A DNA stretch of 64,000 nt from Sipunculus nudus (lineage: Eukaryota > Annelida > Sipuncula > Golfingiida > Sipunculidae), in assembly GCA_026874595.1 (NCBI GenBank), contig CM049318.1:30253956-30317955 (forward strand), read 5' to 3'. Position numbers and translations under genes: made by a program. The notes beneath the pieces are model-generated. The model searched no databases and was not told where the DNA came from. It saw only the letters and a list, made by a program, of their open reading frames with translations. This document shows, one piece after another, positions 24,660 to 35,300 of this stretch (its first letter is position 1; every line of letters begins with the position of its first letter).

Positions 24660-25535
24660 ATTTATAGAAAGGGTGGGTGGGTGGGAGCAGTCTGGTTACT
24701 GCTGGTTTATGAAAAAAATTGTGAAATGATAAGATTTATTGCTTGCTGGAAATCTTTGATTTCATCAAGCATGTTGGTCAGTTGCGTATGTCTGTTTGTG
24801 GGTGTTTGTTTGTATGTTTGTTTGTCAAAACTCTCCTGGCTACAATTTTTTAGCAATCGATCTGAAACTTGCAGGGTTGATTGTTTCTGGTTAACATAGG
24901 TTAAAGGTAAAAGACAAGGTCATAGAAAAACATCAAAACTTTATTTTCATCATAACTTTGACCTATCTTCACAAACTTGGGCTCATTTTCTTCCTCTGCA
25001 TTTTCTCCATACCATGGTTGGTTCACCTTGTCTCAATTTTGTGTCGCTTTGTCAGTATGTCTGTCTGTTTGTCAGTTGTCCTCAATCTGCCTTCTTGCTG
25101 GTTCTTGCCTCTGTTATATAGCATTCAGCAGGCCACAGTTTACCAGGAGTCACTTTCTTACTTTCACCTATCATTTATCAGTACAATTTCTTGAAGCTGT
25201 ATGTGTATTTTTAAATAGGTCAAAGTTCAAGGTAAAGTTCATGAAAACATGTAAAATTTTGATTTTCATTATAACTGTGTCAATATTGGTCCAATTTTTA
25301 CAAGATATGACTCATTTTCTTCCCCTTTGTTTTCTTTATGGCATTTTCTAGTTATCTGTGGTCACAGTCTATCTGGTAGGCCATTGACTTCTGGTTGTCT
25401 AGCCTTGTTTATTGTACAGGTCTGTCAACAGAATGGGGAGGAGAGAGAGAAGCTCTCTGTCACAGTTACTGCAGACAGCCTGACCAAGCGCACCCAGACA
25501 GAGGGAGCTGGATAGAAATGATGTGATTTACATAA
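24660..25535. repeat. Old interspersed repeats with GTCTGTTTGT phrases
   Basis: Two related segments, about 24680-25000 and 25010-25375. Both carry CTGTCTGTTTGTCAG-like pyrimidine runs (reverse-strand counterparts of the GACA runs elsewhere), 'ttttcatcataactttgacc' / 'ttttcattataactgtgtc' stretches and GCTCATTTTCTTCC / GACTCATTTTCTTCC words. This suggests two copies of one element lying in the opposite orientation to the hairpin-tailed repeats. Open frames of up to 124 codons are incidental. Confidence 0.45.
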
Positions 25536-25960
25536 AAGTCTGGGGAGCTGAGTGCTAGCTCACTTGATGTGAACAATACTTGACATGGTGCTTATATACT
25601 TAAAAAAAATCTTCAGTTTTGGATCAACTGGTTTCCAATTTCAGATTTTAACAGATTAAATGCTTATGTAAAAATGCCATGTGAAAATTTTATCCACAGC
25701 ACTAACAGGGAGAAAACATGCCTTGGTCAAAATTTGGCAAAATTTAAGGTACTGATTTTATATTGATACCAAAAACTTGAACAACTGACAAAATCCAGAT
25801 ATAATTTAGGTATTATATTCAATTTAATCTCAAGTGATTAAATGAAGTTATTTCCCTGAATAAAGTCTCAACCTTAAGGAATTATCATGTTAAGTGAGTA
25901 AATATATTTCCAGTATTTTTAAAATATCTGTATTGTTATAGTGTATATGTATATAGGATT
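25536..25960 (+). repeat. Interspersed repeat family A, 5' part only
   Basis: GGGGAGCTGAGTGCTAGCTC, CTTGACATGGTGCTT, CAGATTTTAACAGATTAAATG, GTGAAAATTTTATCCACAGC and GGCAAAATTTAAGGTACTGA match the start of family A copies at 9461 and 28560. The 3' half and hairpin tail are absent here. Confidence 0.6.
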
Positions 25961-26955
25961 TTCACTTAATTAAAAAATGCTGACAGAATAATAAGTTCAT
26001 TCATAATTATTTAATATTAAACAAGGCCTACAGGCCTAATGCGAACCTGTGCATTGGGAAATACACCAGGTATAATGCTTCAATGCTGGACCATGACTTC
26101 CCATGTATATGAACAATGCAGGTACTAAACATTTTGAAGGCAGTTGCCCCGAGTGAACTGTGACAAATTTGCTAGCTCAGGCTACTGCACTTAGTGAACT
26201 CATGACCTGCACCTGGCTAGACTGGGTGAACTTTTGACCTGTACCTGGCTGCACTGAGTGAACTCTTGACCTGTTGCCTAATCTGATACAGTTGGCAGTC
26301 TGCCAAAGCTATAAATAGATTAGCTCCACATGCAGCCCTGAGGGGCATGACACCCATGAGGTGATCAAATGGTGCCCATGAGGTGTTCACATGTCACCCA
26401 TGAGGGGATCACAAGCCTTGTGCTTGGCTGCACTGACTGAACTCTTGACCTATATCTGGCTGCACTGAATGAACTCTTGATCTATTGCCAAATCTGAAAC
26501 AGTTGGCAGATTCTTAACCTATGTAAATATAAAGAAACAATCGTTGCCTGTTGGAAAATCTGTTTACACATACTGAAAGACTTTGGCTTTTTTTTCAAGC
26601 TGAAATATTCATAAACTTTTTATCAAAATATCTAGAAAAATAAAAGATTCAGTTCTTTCATTGTTAAAGGTCCAATAATTCTGCCAAAAATCATTCAAGT
26701 AAATTTTAACTAAGGCCACCTAAGAATAATTTTTGTGCAATGTAACAGAAGTTATAATTGAAACAATAATTTTGTAGAAGAACAGTTTTGCAGTCCTAAG
26801 TTTGAGTTGGACATAATAATGGCCATAAGACCAACTTAAGATTTTCTGATATGATTGAAAGAACCATGTCCTACGATAATTCTTTTGAAAAATTGAACGA
26901 TTCAACTTGACACTTTCATCATAAACATTTTAAGCTGAAAGAGGCTAAAATTATG
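25961..26955 (+). repeat. Degenerate minisatellite and unassigned DNA
   Basis: 26150-26480 repeats CTGCACTGAGTGAACTCTTG / GACCTGTACCTGGCTGCACT at roughly 40-bp spacing. An inner block at 26337-26410 repeats CCCATGAGGTGATCA-like words. Around it is AT-rich sequence without a supported gene. Confidence 0.5.
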
Positions 26956-28300
26956 AGGTTTTTGCCCATAAAAAATAGGTCATTGTAGGTGGCATATCAA
27001 AATCTGCAACTTCAAATATGAGTCATGTGACCAACATTTGACCAATAATTTGTAATGCTAGCTTCTGTCATTTCTGAGATAACTATATCCGTATGCTTAC
27101 TTGGCCAAATGACGGTTCAAATTCATTTAACTCCACTAAAATTCATCAAATGCAAATCATTTGAACAAACTTGAGAGTGCTTGCCTCTGGGATCATTTTG
27201 TAAAATATTGAACAATTTGGTTGGACTGTTCACAAGAAGACTTTTTAAAGGTTTTTCAGTTTTTCCCCTATAAAACCTAAGTAAATGCAGATAGCAAAAA
27301 ACATAAGCTAAATCCCACAGCATTTGATATGTGACAGATAATTGCATAAAATCTGCGGATGGTAGCTCCTGCAATTCCTGAGAAATTATGGGTTGATATA
27401 CAGATGACCAATGACCCCTGTACAAAAAAATGTCAATGCAGGTGGTGCAACCAATACCTGAATTTCATATATGACTCATGTGACCAACACTGGCATAAAT
27501 TTTGGTAATGATAGCTCTGGCCGTTTCTGAGATTGTCATTTTAGTATGCTTTTTTGGACAGATGACTAGGTTCAACTTCCTGTAATTTGGCCAAAATTCA
27601 CAGAACTTGAACCATTTGAACAAACTTGAGAGATATGGTATAAAAGATAATTTCTATGAAATATTGAACAAATTGGCTCGGTCATTTTAGAGGAGAAGAT
27701 TCTTTAAATTTTTTCAGCTTTTTCTCTATAAAATCTAAGAAAATGCAGATTTTTTTCAGATGGCAAATTTTTTGCATTAAATTTCATGATGCTACCTCCA
27801 GTCATTTTTGAAATAGTATGGGTTAACGTATACCTGTGATTGTAAACATTACCTGGCATGAAGAATATATAAAATCATAAATCTACATTTTTTAAAAGTT
27901 TTTAAAAAACATTCTTGTCAATATTAACCAAAGATAACCTGAAATCTAAATGTCTGGAGTCATGTAACGGATGCTGATAAACTGGTTCCAGGCTAGGTGT
28001 ATCTGCTTCACACAGCTAGCATATAGTAAAATGACTCAATTCAATCTTTATTATTCAGCCAAAATTCATTCTTTGGAACCCTAAAAGACAATTATTATAA
28101 GAATTATTCAGGGGATTATTCTTGTAAAATATTAAACAAATTGGCCTCAGTGGCGTCAGTCAAAAAACCTTTTGCAGGTTTATAACTCATATGGGAAAAT
28201 AAAGCAAAATGGCTAAGTTAAGCTTCCAATAACTCAACCAAAAATCACTGAACCAAAACCATTTGAACAAACTTGAATTAAACCATTTTTCAAGGAAAGT
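26956..28300 (+). repeat. Interspersed repeat family E, three tandem copies
   Basis: Units at about 26960-27420, 27421-27840 and 28050-28290 share GTGGTGCAACCAATACCTG-like sequence, a CATGTGACCAACA stretch, TTTGAACAAACTTGAGAG, GAAATATTGAACAAATTGG and a following AGAAGA / GGTTTTTCAG-type segment. Same family as 13176-13670 and 18573-19000. Non-coding. Confidence 0.55.
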
Positions 28301-29214
28301 TTTATTGGAGTATATTAAAGTTGTATAATGGAGTGGAAACAGCATTACAATTAAGGAGATACAGTGAAAACAATAACAATTAGCGCATAACACTTGGTGG
28401 GTTGGGTTGTGTGTGGGGGGGGGGGGGAGGATGGGGTGGTGATATGAGAATAACTGTACACCTGTTACAGCAGGGTATCTCCTCCAGTGACTGTAACAAA
28501 TCAGAAACCCTGGCATAGCTGACTTCCAGTGATCTAGAGTGGGACCCTGCATCTGGACAAAGCAATGAAGCCTCAAGAAAAAAACAATAACTATCCTAAT
28601 TTTCAAACTTTTATATTCAAATTTCAGATTTAAACAAATTAAATACTTATGTTTACATGCTTTGAAAATTAAATCAATAATACCTACAGGAAAAAAAGTG
28701 CCATCATCAAAGTTGGGCAAAATTTAAGATACGGATTTTATTTTTATGTTAATAACTTAAAAAAATTACAAAATTCAGATCTAATTTTGGGTAAACAATT
28801 TAATCTTAATTAAACAAAGTAATATACTTGGGAAAATAGTCTCTAGTTTCAAAATTTTTAATGTTAAGTGAGTAAATATTTTTCCTTTATTTTTACAAAG
28901 TCCATTATGTATGGGCCCATAACTTAATGAAATTATACTTAACAGACTTAATTTCTGGTATGTATATAGGAAATATATAAGAGATTACTTCTGGTAAATA
29001 TTAAGAAAAACAGATAAGTGGTTTTGGTATTAGGTAGTCCTGAAATTTTAGGCTAGGTAGGAGATTTTGGGGACATCTAACAGTATGCCGAATTTCAGAT
29101 TCGGTGGTCCGACGGTTTCAAAACGTGCCAGTTTAACGGACGGACGGATGGACAGCCAACGGACAAAGGACCACGACTATAGCTCAGATGACTTATAGTC
29201 AGCTGAGCTAAAAA
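28301..29214 (+). repeat. Interspersed repeat family A, copy with hairpin tail
   Basis: From about 28560 it follows family A: TTTCAGATTTAAACAAATTA, GAAAATTAAATCAATAATAC, GTTGGGCAAAATTTAAGAT, GTGGTTTTGGTATTAGGTAG, GATTTTGGGGACATCTAACA, GTCCGACGGTTTCAAAACGT, a GGACGGACGG run and the hairpin TAGCTCAG ... CTGAGCTA around GACTTATAGTC at about 29179-29210, then AAAA. The preceding 28301-28560 is unassigned but has a poly-G run at 28415-28427. The 177-codon minus-strand frame at 28187-28720 spans two repeats and is not a gene. Confidence 0.6.
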
Positions 29215-29567
29215 TTAGCAATGATGTACTAATTTCTGGCAAGTACACAGCAAATGTGTAGAGGAAAATGCATATTAAAATGATCAGGGTCAGATCAGTG
29301 GTTTTGATATTAGGCAGTCTTGAAGTGTAACTAGGAAAATTAAGATTTTCCTTAATATCTCAAAGGTATCAAGTCCTGGTGACCCATATTTAGGTATGGT
29401 AAGAGCTTTTGGGGACATCTATATGGGGATATGCCAAATTTGGGATTCATTGCTCCAGCGGTTCCAAAACGTACCCTGTTAATGGACGACTGGATGGGTA
29501 GCCGGACCAGCAGCTGACAAAGGACCATGACTATAGCTCAGATGATTATAGTCAACGTCGCTAAAAA
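29215..29567 (+). repeat. Second family A 3' end in tandem
   Basis: A second, more degraded copy of the family A 3' half starts immediately after the first: CAGATCAGTGGTTTTGATAT, TTAGGCAGTC, 'aatatctcaaaggtatcaagtcct', TTTTGGGGACATCTA. It ends with TATAGCTCAGATGATTATAG and GCTAAAAA. Its hairpin is partly broken (CAACGTCG in place of CAGCTGAG). Confidence 0.55.
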
Positions 29568-30070
29568 TGTAACTTTTCTTGCTCCTGTGCATATTTGTTT
29601 CTTTCATAAAATAAATATGACACTAATTGGGATATAACAGTATCTTCTTAAATGAATTTTACAAAAACCTCACAAATGTTTTGCTCATTTTCATGCAGAA
29701 TCCTTATAGCACTGTTACAGGGAGAAAACAATTGTTATTCTTACACAGTTCATACATATTAAGTGTTCATAGGAATCTTATGGAAAACTTTAACAAACTT
29801 ACAGAAATACTGTGCAACTTAAAGTTTTCAATAAGATTCCTGTGAATACTTTATTTTGATCAATCTAACAAACTTACAGAAATACTGTGCAACTCAGATC
29901 GATCAAAATATGAATTATTACCATGAAAACACATACCATACAAAAGACTGTTCATCAGATGTCACGTTCAATGTTGTTACAACTGAAAAATATAAACTGT
30001 TTGACATGCCATGCGTGTCAATGAGTGTGTTTGAGTGGGCGATAAATCAAGCTGATACTCTGAAAATGAC
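29568..30070. other. Unassigned DNA with a short direct repeat
   Basis: A phrase of about 30 bp (AACAAACTTACAGAAATACTG and following bases) occurs twice, near 29791 and 29865. No gene supported. Confidence 0.4.
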
Positions 30071-30079
30071 AAAATATCC

Positions 30080-30274
30080 GGGTCTGTCTAAAACGCAGAG
30101 AAACCGCGGAGAGATGGAGAATTCGCGGAGAATTTGTGGAGACTTTGAGGAGAGTTTTTATATGCAATGATCCTTTTAAATACACATAAAAATCATTTAA
30201 AATCTCCAACTATATTACTCTTAACATATTTGCGCACTGTTAAATGACCTAAATAAGTAATAAATCTGTACATA
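30080..30274 (+). repeat. Left terminal inverted repeat
   Basis: Pairs with 31123-31317. It carries tandem GGAGA words (GCGGAGAGATGGAGAATTCG, GCGGAGAATTTGTGGAGA) in its outer part, and CTCCAACTATAT, CTCTTAACA and CACTGTTAAATGAC in its inner part. Confidence 0.85.
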
Positions 30275-30671
30275 ATTAAGGATTTTACGCTCAACAATGT
30301 AGACTCACCGACGAGTAAATGCGGTAGGCCTACGCAAAATTTAACCGCCATCTATATCACCAGCTGAAACTGACAGATCATTAGACGAAACTGCAAAACA
30401 CCTCATATTTGGACAGTTTATTGTGCAAACCTTAACAAAACCACGAACGTGTATATAATTTATAGGGGGTGAATGAAAAATATAATATAATAAATAAATC
30501 ATAACTTTACCCACATTTATTGTTAGATAATAGCACTATCACCATTTATAGTATATATAGACCCAATTTACACCACACTTCTTTCTGATCATAACAATAC
30601 AGAGTATAATAATAATAATAAAAAAAAGAGAAAAATATAGCACAATGTACACATATATACAGCAATAGTAC

Positions 30672-31110
30672 AATAATTTATTTTTACAATCTTCACAAAA
30701 CCATTTCATTAATTATTTATTTTTAAAACAAATGCACATTTAAAATGAAACAACTTATTACAGTTTTTTTCTCTCTTTTTTTTATTACACCCAATCATGT
30801 CCTCAAATACATCTTCTATCCCACATTCACATTTTATCCCAATGGTTACAGTTGCTTTAAATTTAGGCTTTGGTATTCTGGGAGAAAGTTTTGTTTTAGG
30901 AAATAGTGTATAAATGCCTGAACTGAAACAAGAAACTAAGTGTTTTGCATTAATCCTTGGTTAAAATGTTCAGTTTGTTTAATTTCTGGATTGGAACAAA
31001 GATCATCTGCATTTTCAATCGCCAATAGCCCACAGTCTCCTGATGCTATTCGTTGTCTCTTGCGTGGCACAAAAAAAATCTTAAGAGAAGAGCCCAAGCA
31101 ACTTAGAGCT
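30672..31110 (-). pseudogene. Degraded C48 (Ulp1-type) cysteine protease plus PHD-like finger
   Basis: Read on the minus strand, 31070 down to 30936 gives a frame with RQRIASGDCGLLAIENA, then NPEIKQTEHFNQGLMQN. This matches the end of the Ulp1/SENP (peptidase C48) catalytic domain: Q, then xDCGxxAI with the catalytic Cys (codon near 31035), then the F(D/N)QxxM helix. After a one-base shift near 30940 the reading continues HLVSCFSSGIYTLFPKT and, further on, CECGIEDVFEDMIGCNK and CNKLFHFKC. After another shift near 30710 it ends KWFCEDCKNK. The spaced C-x-C, C, C...H-x2-C and WFCxxC residues are PHD-finger-like. Two frameshifts and the missing N-terminal protease half (the catalytic His and Asp region is not present) mark it as a pseudogene. 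It lies wholly inside the transposon. Recognition is by motif only. Confidence 0.65.
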
Positions 31111-31122
31111 GAATTTTAAATG

Positions 31123-31317
31123 AATGTACAGATTTTTAATTATTTCTGTCATTTAACAGTGAACAAATGTGTTAAGAGTGATATAGTTGGAGTTTTAAAG
31201 TGATTTTAATGTGTATTTTTAAAGTATCTTTGCATGTAAAAACTCTCTGCAAATTCTCCACGAATTCTCCGCGAATTCTCCATCTCTCCCCGGATTCTCC
31301 GCGTTTTAGACAGACCC
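31123..31317 (-). repeat. Right terminal inverted repeat
   Basis: Reverse complement of 30080-30274 with scattered substitutions; it includes GTCATTTAACAGTG, TGTTAAGAGTGATATAGTTG and the TCTCCGCGAATTCTCC words. The arms look roughly 85-90% identical by eye, so the insertion is not very recent. Confidence 0.85.
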
Positions 31318-31326
31318 AAAATATCC

Positions 31327-31925
31327 TTCTTTTAACCATAACCTAGACCAGACACTGAATCTTGTTCTTTAATAATGACTATTATGGGAATGAGGGTAAT
31401 AGTGCCAGAAGCCTAAAGTTTGACAGAATTAAGAGTTTACGAAGGTAGTAATATTTGTTTAGTGTTAATTTGATAGTGGTGCCTACAGCCACATCTGTTG
31501 CTAAATTATTCATTTCTGGGACGATTTCATTCTTTAAACCAGCTCACATACCAGGATTAGTAAATAAACATCAGCATAATTTTACTCTTTAAATTTTGTT
31601 CTCTGTCCTAATTTTTCCGTACAATTATAAAAACAGCTTCAAACTTTCTTCATTATAACTATACTGATCATCAATGTAAGGCTGTCTGTTTGTACAGAGA
31701 CCTTGATATGCTTAAACTGGAGTTTCTTTAACTGATTTAGTGTGACACCAGATCTGTAATCAAGAGGCCTACAATTCATGTCTCTCTTATTTTTTAAGTG
31801 TTTCTGGGATATCAAAAAAGCAAAATATTGGACATCTGGTCTTGCACCCTTAGTATGGTAAACAAACAGTGTAAACTCTAATCACACAAACACTTTTTTA
31901 ATGTCCATGCATGCACTTTCCCTAT
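31327..31925. other. Unassigned DNA
   Basis: No supported gene or repeat boundary. Confidence 0.4.
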
Positions 31926-32335
31926 AATTAACACCACTGTCACTGTTTCTCACACTTTCAGAATGCTAATAGCACATTTGTCATAGGCATTTTCCATTTA
32001 AAAACTCCACTGTCACTGTCCCTATGCTGAACAGGATTGTCACTGTACTGACACCAAACCATTGTCATTCTCATTCTGGCTATGCTTAACACTAACAGCA
32101 TTGTCAATGTCACTTTCACACAGTTAATAATTGTCATTGCCACTGCGGCTATGCTATAAGCATTGTCATTGTAACTAGCCCTATGCTTACTTTCCAACCA
32201 CTGTCACTGTCACTGTTACTATATGCTTTATACCATTTTCACGTTCACTGTCATTATGCTAACACCATTGTTAAGTACAGTCATTGTCATTATGTTTATA
32301 CCACCATTGTCACTGTCACTGTTGCAGGGTTTTTA
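31926..32335 (+). repeat. CATTGTCACTGTCACTATGC minisatellite
   Basis: Degenerate tandem array of CCACTGTCACTGTC, CTATGCTAACACCA and CATTGTCATTGTC words at roughly 45-55 bp spacing. Open frames of 76-96 codons crossing it are by-products of the repeat. Confidence 0.7.
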
Positions 32336-33640
32336 AATTCCCAGGAAATCAGCAAATTTCTCAGGACAATGGGAATTCCCAGGATTACCCAGAAAATACT
32401 GGGAATTATATAGATAATAGTCTCACCTTTCAGAATATTTCATATACCAGTATGTCTAACAATTATTACTACTATGCAGGTAACTCCTCATGTCAAATTT
32501 CTGAATTTACCTTTATCAAAAGTCCCATTCTTACCTTATTTGTGGTAATTATGACAGGAAAAATGAGCTATTGACTAATGTGGACATCCAGCACCACAGA
32601 GGGTCTGAGAGTGAGACATCTCATTATCTAATATTATGATCGAGTGACCATGGCTGGATCATGGCACTATGTAGTGGGTAAGGTTTGAGATAAACCCTAG
32701 AAAACCATGGACCTTAGACAGGCCACTATAACCCAATCTCATAAGCCACACCTGGAATTGAACCTGGGTGGCCAGTGGAGAGGGCTGAGCATTTGACCAC
32801 TCAACTGTCTGGGCTCATGAAATTTGGGGCTTATTTTGAGCAATTCCATAAAAATCTCCAGATAACAATCAAATATGATAATATATTAGGTAAAACTATT
32901 ACCTCTTTGTCTATCTCTACAAGCAGTACAACCCAGTACGATACCACATTGATCATCAGACAGAATTGTTCAAATATGTTTGGGCACATATTTCTTGTGC
33001 AGCAGTAAGACACCATATAACCCATACATATTTTCACTGATGCAGATAAATAGATGTCATTCAGACAGAGACCAAAGTTACTGCAGAAAAATTAGTATGA
33101 ACGAAATTATGGTCACTGAGTTTAAATAAAATGAGAGATAATGAGGGAATATATCCTCAAGACCTAGCTGTTTTTGCAGGGGTAAGGGTTCATTTGCACA
33201 AAATTTGCATTAATTTCCTACTGGACCTGTCCAACGATCCACAAGTTAAACTGTCATTGCACATGGTTGTGTTCAATAATAATTTTACCAAATTTTTACC
33301 AGATTTTACCAAATGCCCATCCTGCATGCTTGCGCATGCTATGTGAGGGGATGTGAGTGTGTGTGTGTGTGTATGGAGTGGGGGCAGGGGGATGGGTTGT
33401 CAGCAAAGTGTAAAAATACATGCTACAACACAATCTGGCTCATTGATAAATTTGACACCTTTATGAAATAGCATGTCATACCATGTTCATAACAGGATCT
33501 TTATTATTAAACTAGATATTTGGTGCCATAGTATCCCCATACAATTAACCCCCCCACCCCCCACCCCCCTGCCTCCCCCCAGCCTCAAAGAATAGGATCC
33601 CATCTTGAATTCAGATGCAGAGACTGACACTTGGCAAGCC
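32336..33640. other. Unassigned DNA with simple repeats
   Basis: 32336-32410 repeats CCCAGGA / GGGAATTCCCAGGATTAC words. A (GT)n tract with a G-rich flank is at about 33353-33400 and a C-rich stretch at 33547-33580. No supported gene. Confidence 0.45.
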
Positions 33641-34326
33641 ACCATGGTTTCTTTTAAGTATGGGCATATTTAAGGTAAAGATCACCCTCGAAGGAGAGGT
33701 CATGATCTAAACTGAAATCTCATTCCGTAACCCATGTCTATATACATGATAAGAAAGAAATCTGTCCATTAGTTTTCAACTTATCAGGCTCACAATGCTG
33801 TGAAGTGGCAATGGTGGGGTATTACAAGGAGCGAAAGCAAGAAAACGACACAAGGTGGCACCACCGGTATTCTGCAGAAGACAAAATAACCAAGATTTTA
33901 AAAAAAAATTTATTTAATCCATCTATCAACTTAAAAATATAAGTATGGGAATATCATTTTAGCATTATCACTTGTGTGACCTTGAAATATACATCAAGGT
34001 CACCCATATTTTAACCTAACATAGCCCTTGATAAGATGCATCAAAGCCGTTGGTTTGGTGACTGTATCTCAAATTCTTTTGAAGTTATTGCGTTAACATC
34101 ATTTTAACAAGAAAACGACACAACATGTTGCCACCTGCATGTCTTCTGCAAAAGACAAAGCTCTCCAAGATCTTCAGTCAATTTGAGTTTTGGATTATTC
34201 CATGTATCCCTTACTGAGATATTAAAGACTCTGTGTGAATTTCACCAAATATGGAAATATTCAATGTCAAGGCCACTCTCATAGGAAAGGTCATGACCCC
34301 AATTTAACTAAACACTATCCCATAAT
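33641..34326 (+). repeat. Interspersed repeat, two units
   Basis: Units at about 33670-34120 and 34110-34860 share GAAAACGACACAA, GGTGGCACCACC-like, TTCTGCAGAAGACAAA, CAAGGTCACC, GAAATCTGTCCATTAGTTTT, GCTCACA and GTGGCAAT words. The second unit is split by the insertion at 34327-34698. Confidence 0.6.
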
Positions 34327-34698
34327 CCAACCAACCAAACAAACCAAAAGAGGTATATGCTCATCGAGCAGCTACAGGTTGCTGCGGTCAAGACCTCAGC
34401 CCTTTGCGCTCCTTTAGCATGTTCTCTGAGCCAATGGTCACAGTGCCATGCCAAGCCAAGCAGGGATCCACAGAGGCGGCCACTGTCCATCTCAAGCATG
34501 TGACCTTTTTAGAAAGCTACAGCATCCACAGCCACATAGCCAGAAGCAACCCACATCCCCTCTACCGATCCCAGCAGCGGAAACCCAGCCATGCCATTCG
34601 AGAGCCGAACTCGGTCTTGTGAACAACACTGTTTAGAGATCCATAGCCCTTGTACTTGCGGTTTTTGGCCATATGGACCATATTAACCGGGTTTCCGA
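34327..34698 (-). mobile_element. GC-richer insertion inside a repeat, possible SINE
   Basis: Comparing the two neighbouring repeat units shows that CCATAA and TATATACGCATAATA, separated here by about 370 bp, are nearly adjacent in the sister unit (33727-33752). The intervening DNA is therefore an insertion. It is clearly richer in G+C than its surroundings. On the + strand it begins CCAACCAACCAAACAAACC, which on the minus strand is a GGTTTGTTTGGTTGGTTGG tail like a simple-repeat retroposon tail. I could not identify tRNA boxes or a target duplication, so the class is open. Open frames inside are not convincing genes. Confidence 0.45.
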
Positions 34699-35300
34699 GT
34701 ATATACGCATAATATAAAAGAAATCTGTCCATTAGTTTTTTACTTATAATGCTCACAGTACTGTCAAGTGGCAATTTTTGGGGTATTAAAAGGCACGAAA
34801 ACAAGTAAAGAATAACAGGTGGGCCACCAAAGAATTCCGGTCACCAACTCAAATTTATATTCATATTTTGAACAGGAAATTCACATGTTAATCTCCAACC
34901 CCCCCCCCCCCCCCATTTAAATCTCTAGAGTTTTCCCCTGGCAATGGGTATCAGAGTTTGAATCGAGATACGCTTAATTCAAAATATTTTTAAGATATTA
35001 TGAAATGAAACAGAAATGGGTCTAATTACCCCAACAACCCAAATGGACCCAAAACAGTCCCCCCCCCAATGGACCCAAACGGATGTGACTGGTGACCCTA
35101 ACAGACCAATATAGGACCCAAACGTTCAAATTATTTATTTCAATTTACATTACTCACAAATAACAAACCCTTACATTTTTCTCAGATTAAACCAAATGTT
35201 TGAGTTTTTTTTTTTGTGCATTAACTTTAACGTTAACAAATCAAATACAAGAGCAAGGCAAACATGCATCATATGCCTGTTGTGTATCTGATGACCCCTG
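34699..35300 (+). repeat. Remainder of split repeat and unassigned DNA
   Basis: 34699-34860 continues the repeat unit interrupted at 34327 (AAAAGAAATCTGTCCATTAG onward). A poly-C run lies at 34899-34914. 34980-35110 repeats AATGGACCCAAA / ACAGACC words. No gene supported. Confidence 0.45.

Larger units (their letters stand above)
30080..31317 (-). mobile_element. DNA transposon, 195-bp TIRs, 9-bp TSD, Mutator-like
   Basis: The ends are inverted repeats: GGGTCTGTCTAAAACGC at 30080 and GCGTTTTAGACAGACCC ending at 31317. The inverted similarity extends about 195 bp inwards on each side (30080-30274 and 31123-31317). The flanks are an exact 9-bp direct duplication, AAAATATCC, at 30071-30079 and 31318-31326. 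Long TIRs with a 9-bp target duplication are typical of Mutator-like elements; hAT and P usually make 8 bp and have short TIRs. The outer 70 bp of each TIR holds repeated GGAGAATTCGCGGAGA-like words, plausible transposase-binding repeats. No transposase is recognisable; the interior carries a broken C48-protease/PHD sequence on the minus strand. Length 1,238 bp, so non-autonomous. Confidence 0.85.

Noticed and set aside
28187-28720. 177-codon minus-strand open frame, the longest in the window
   Set aside because: It spans the join of two interspersed repeats and a poly-G run; the translated text has no domain and the same sequence is broken by stops in other copies of the repeat.
30080-31317. 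hAT-type element
   Set aside because: The duplication is nine bases, not eight, and the TIRs are about 195 bp, much longer than hAT ends; adding a base to the TIR to make the duplication eight would break the terminal pairing.
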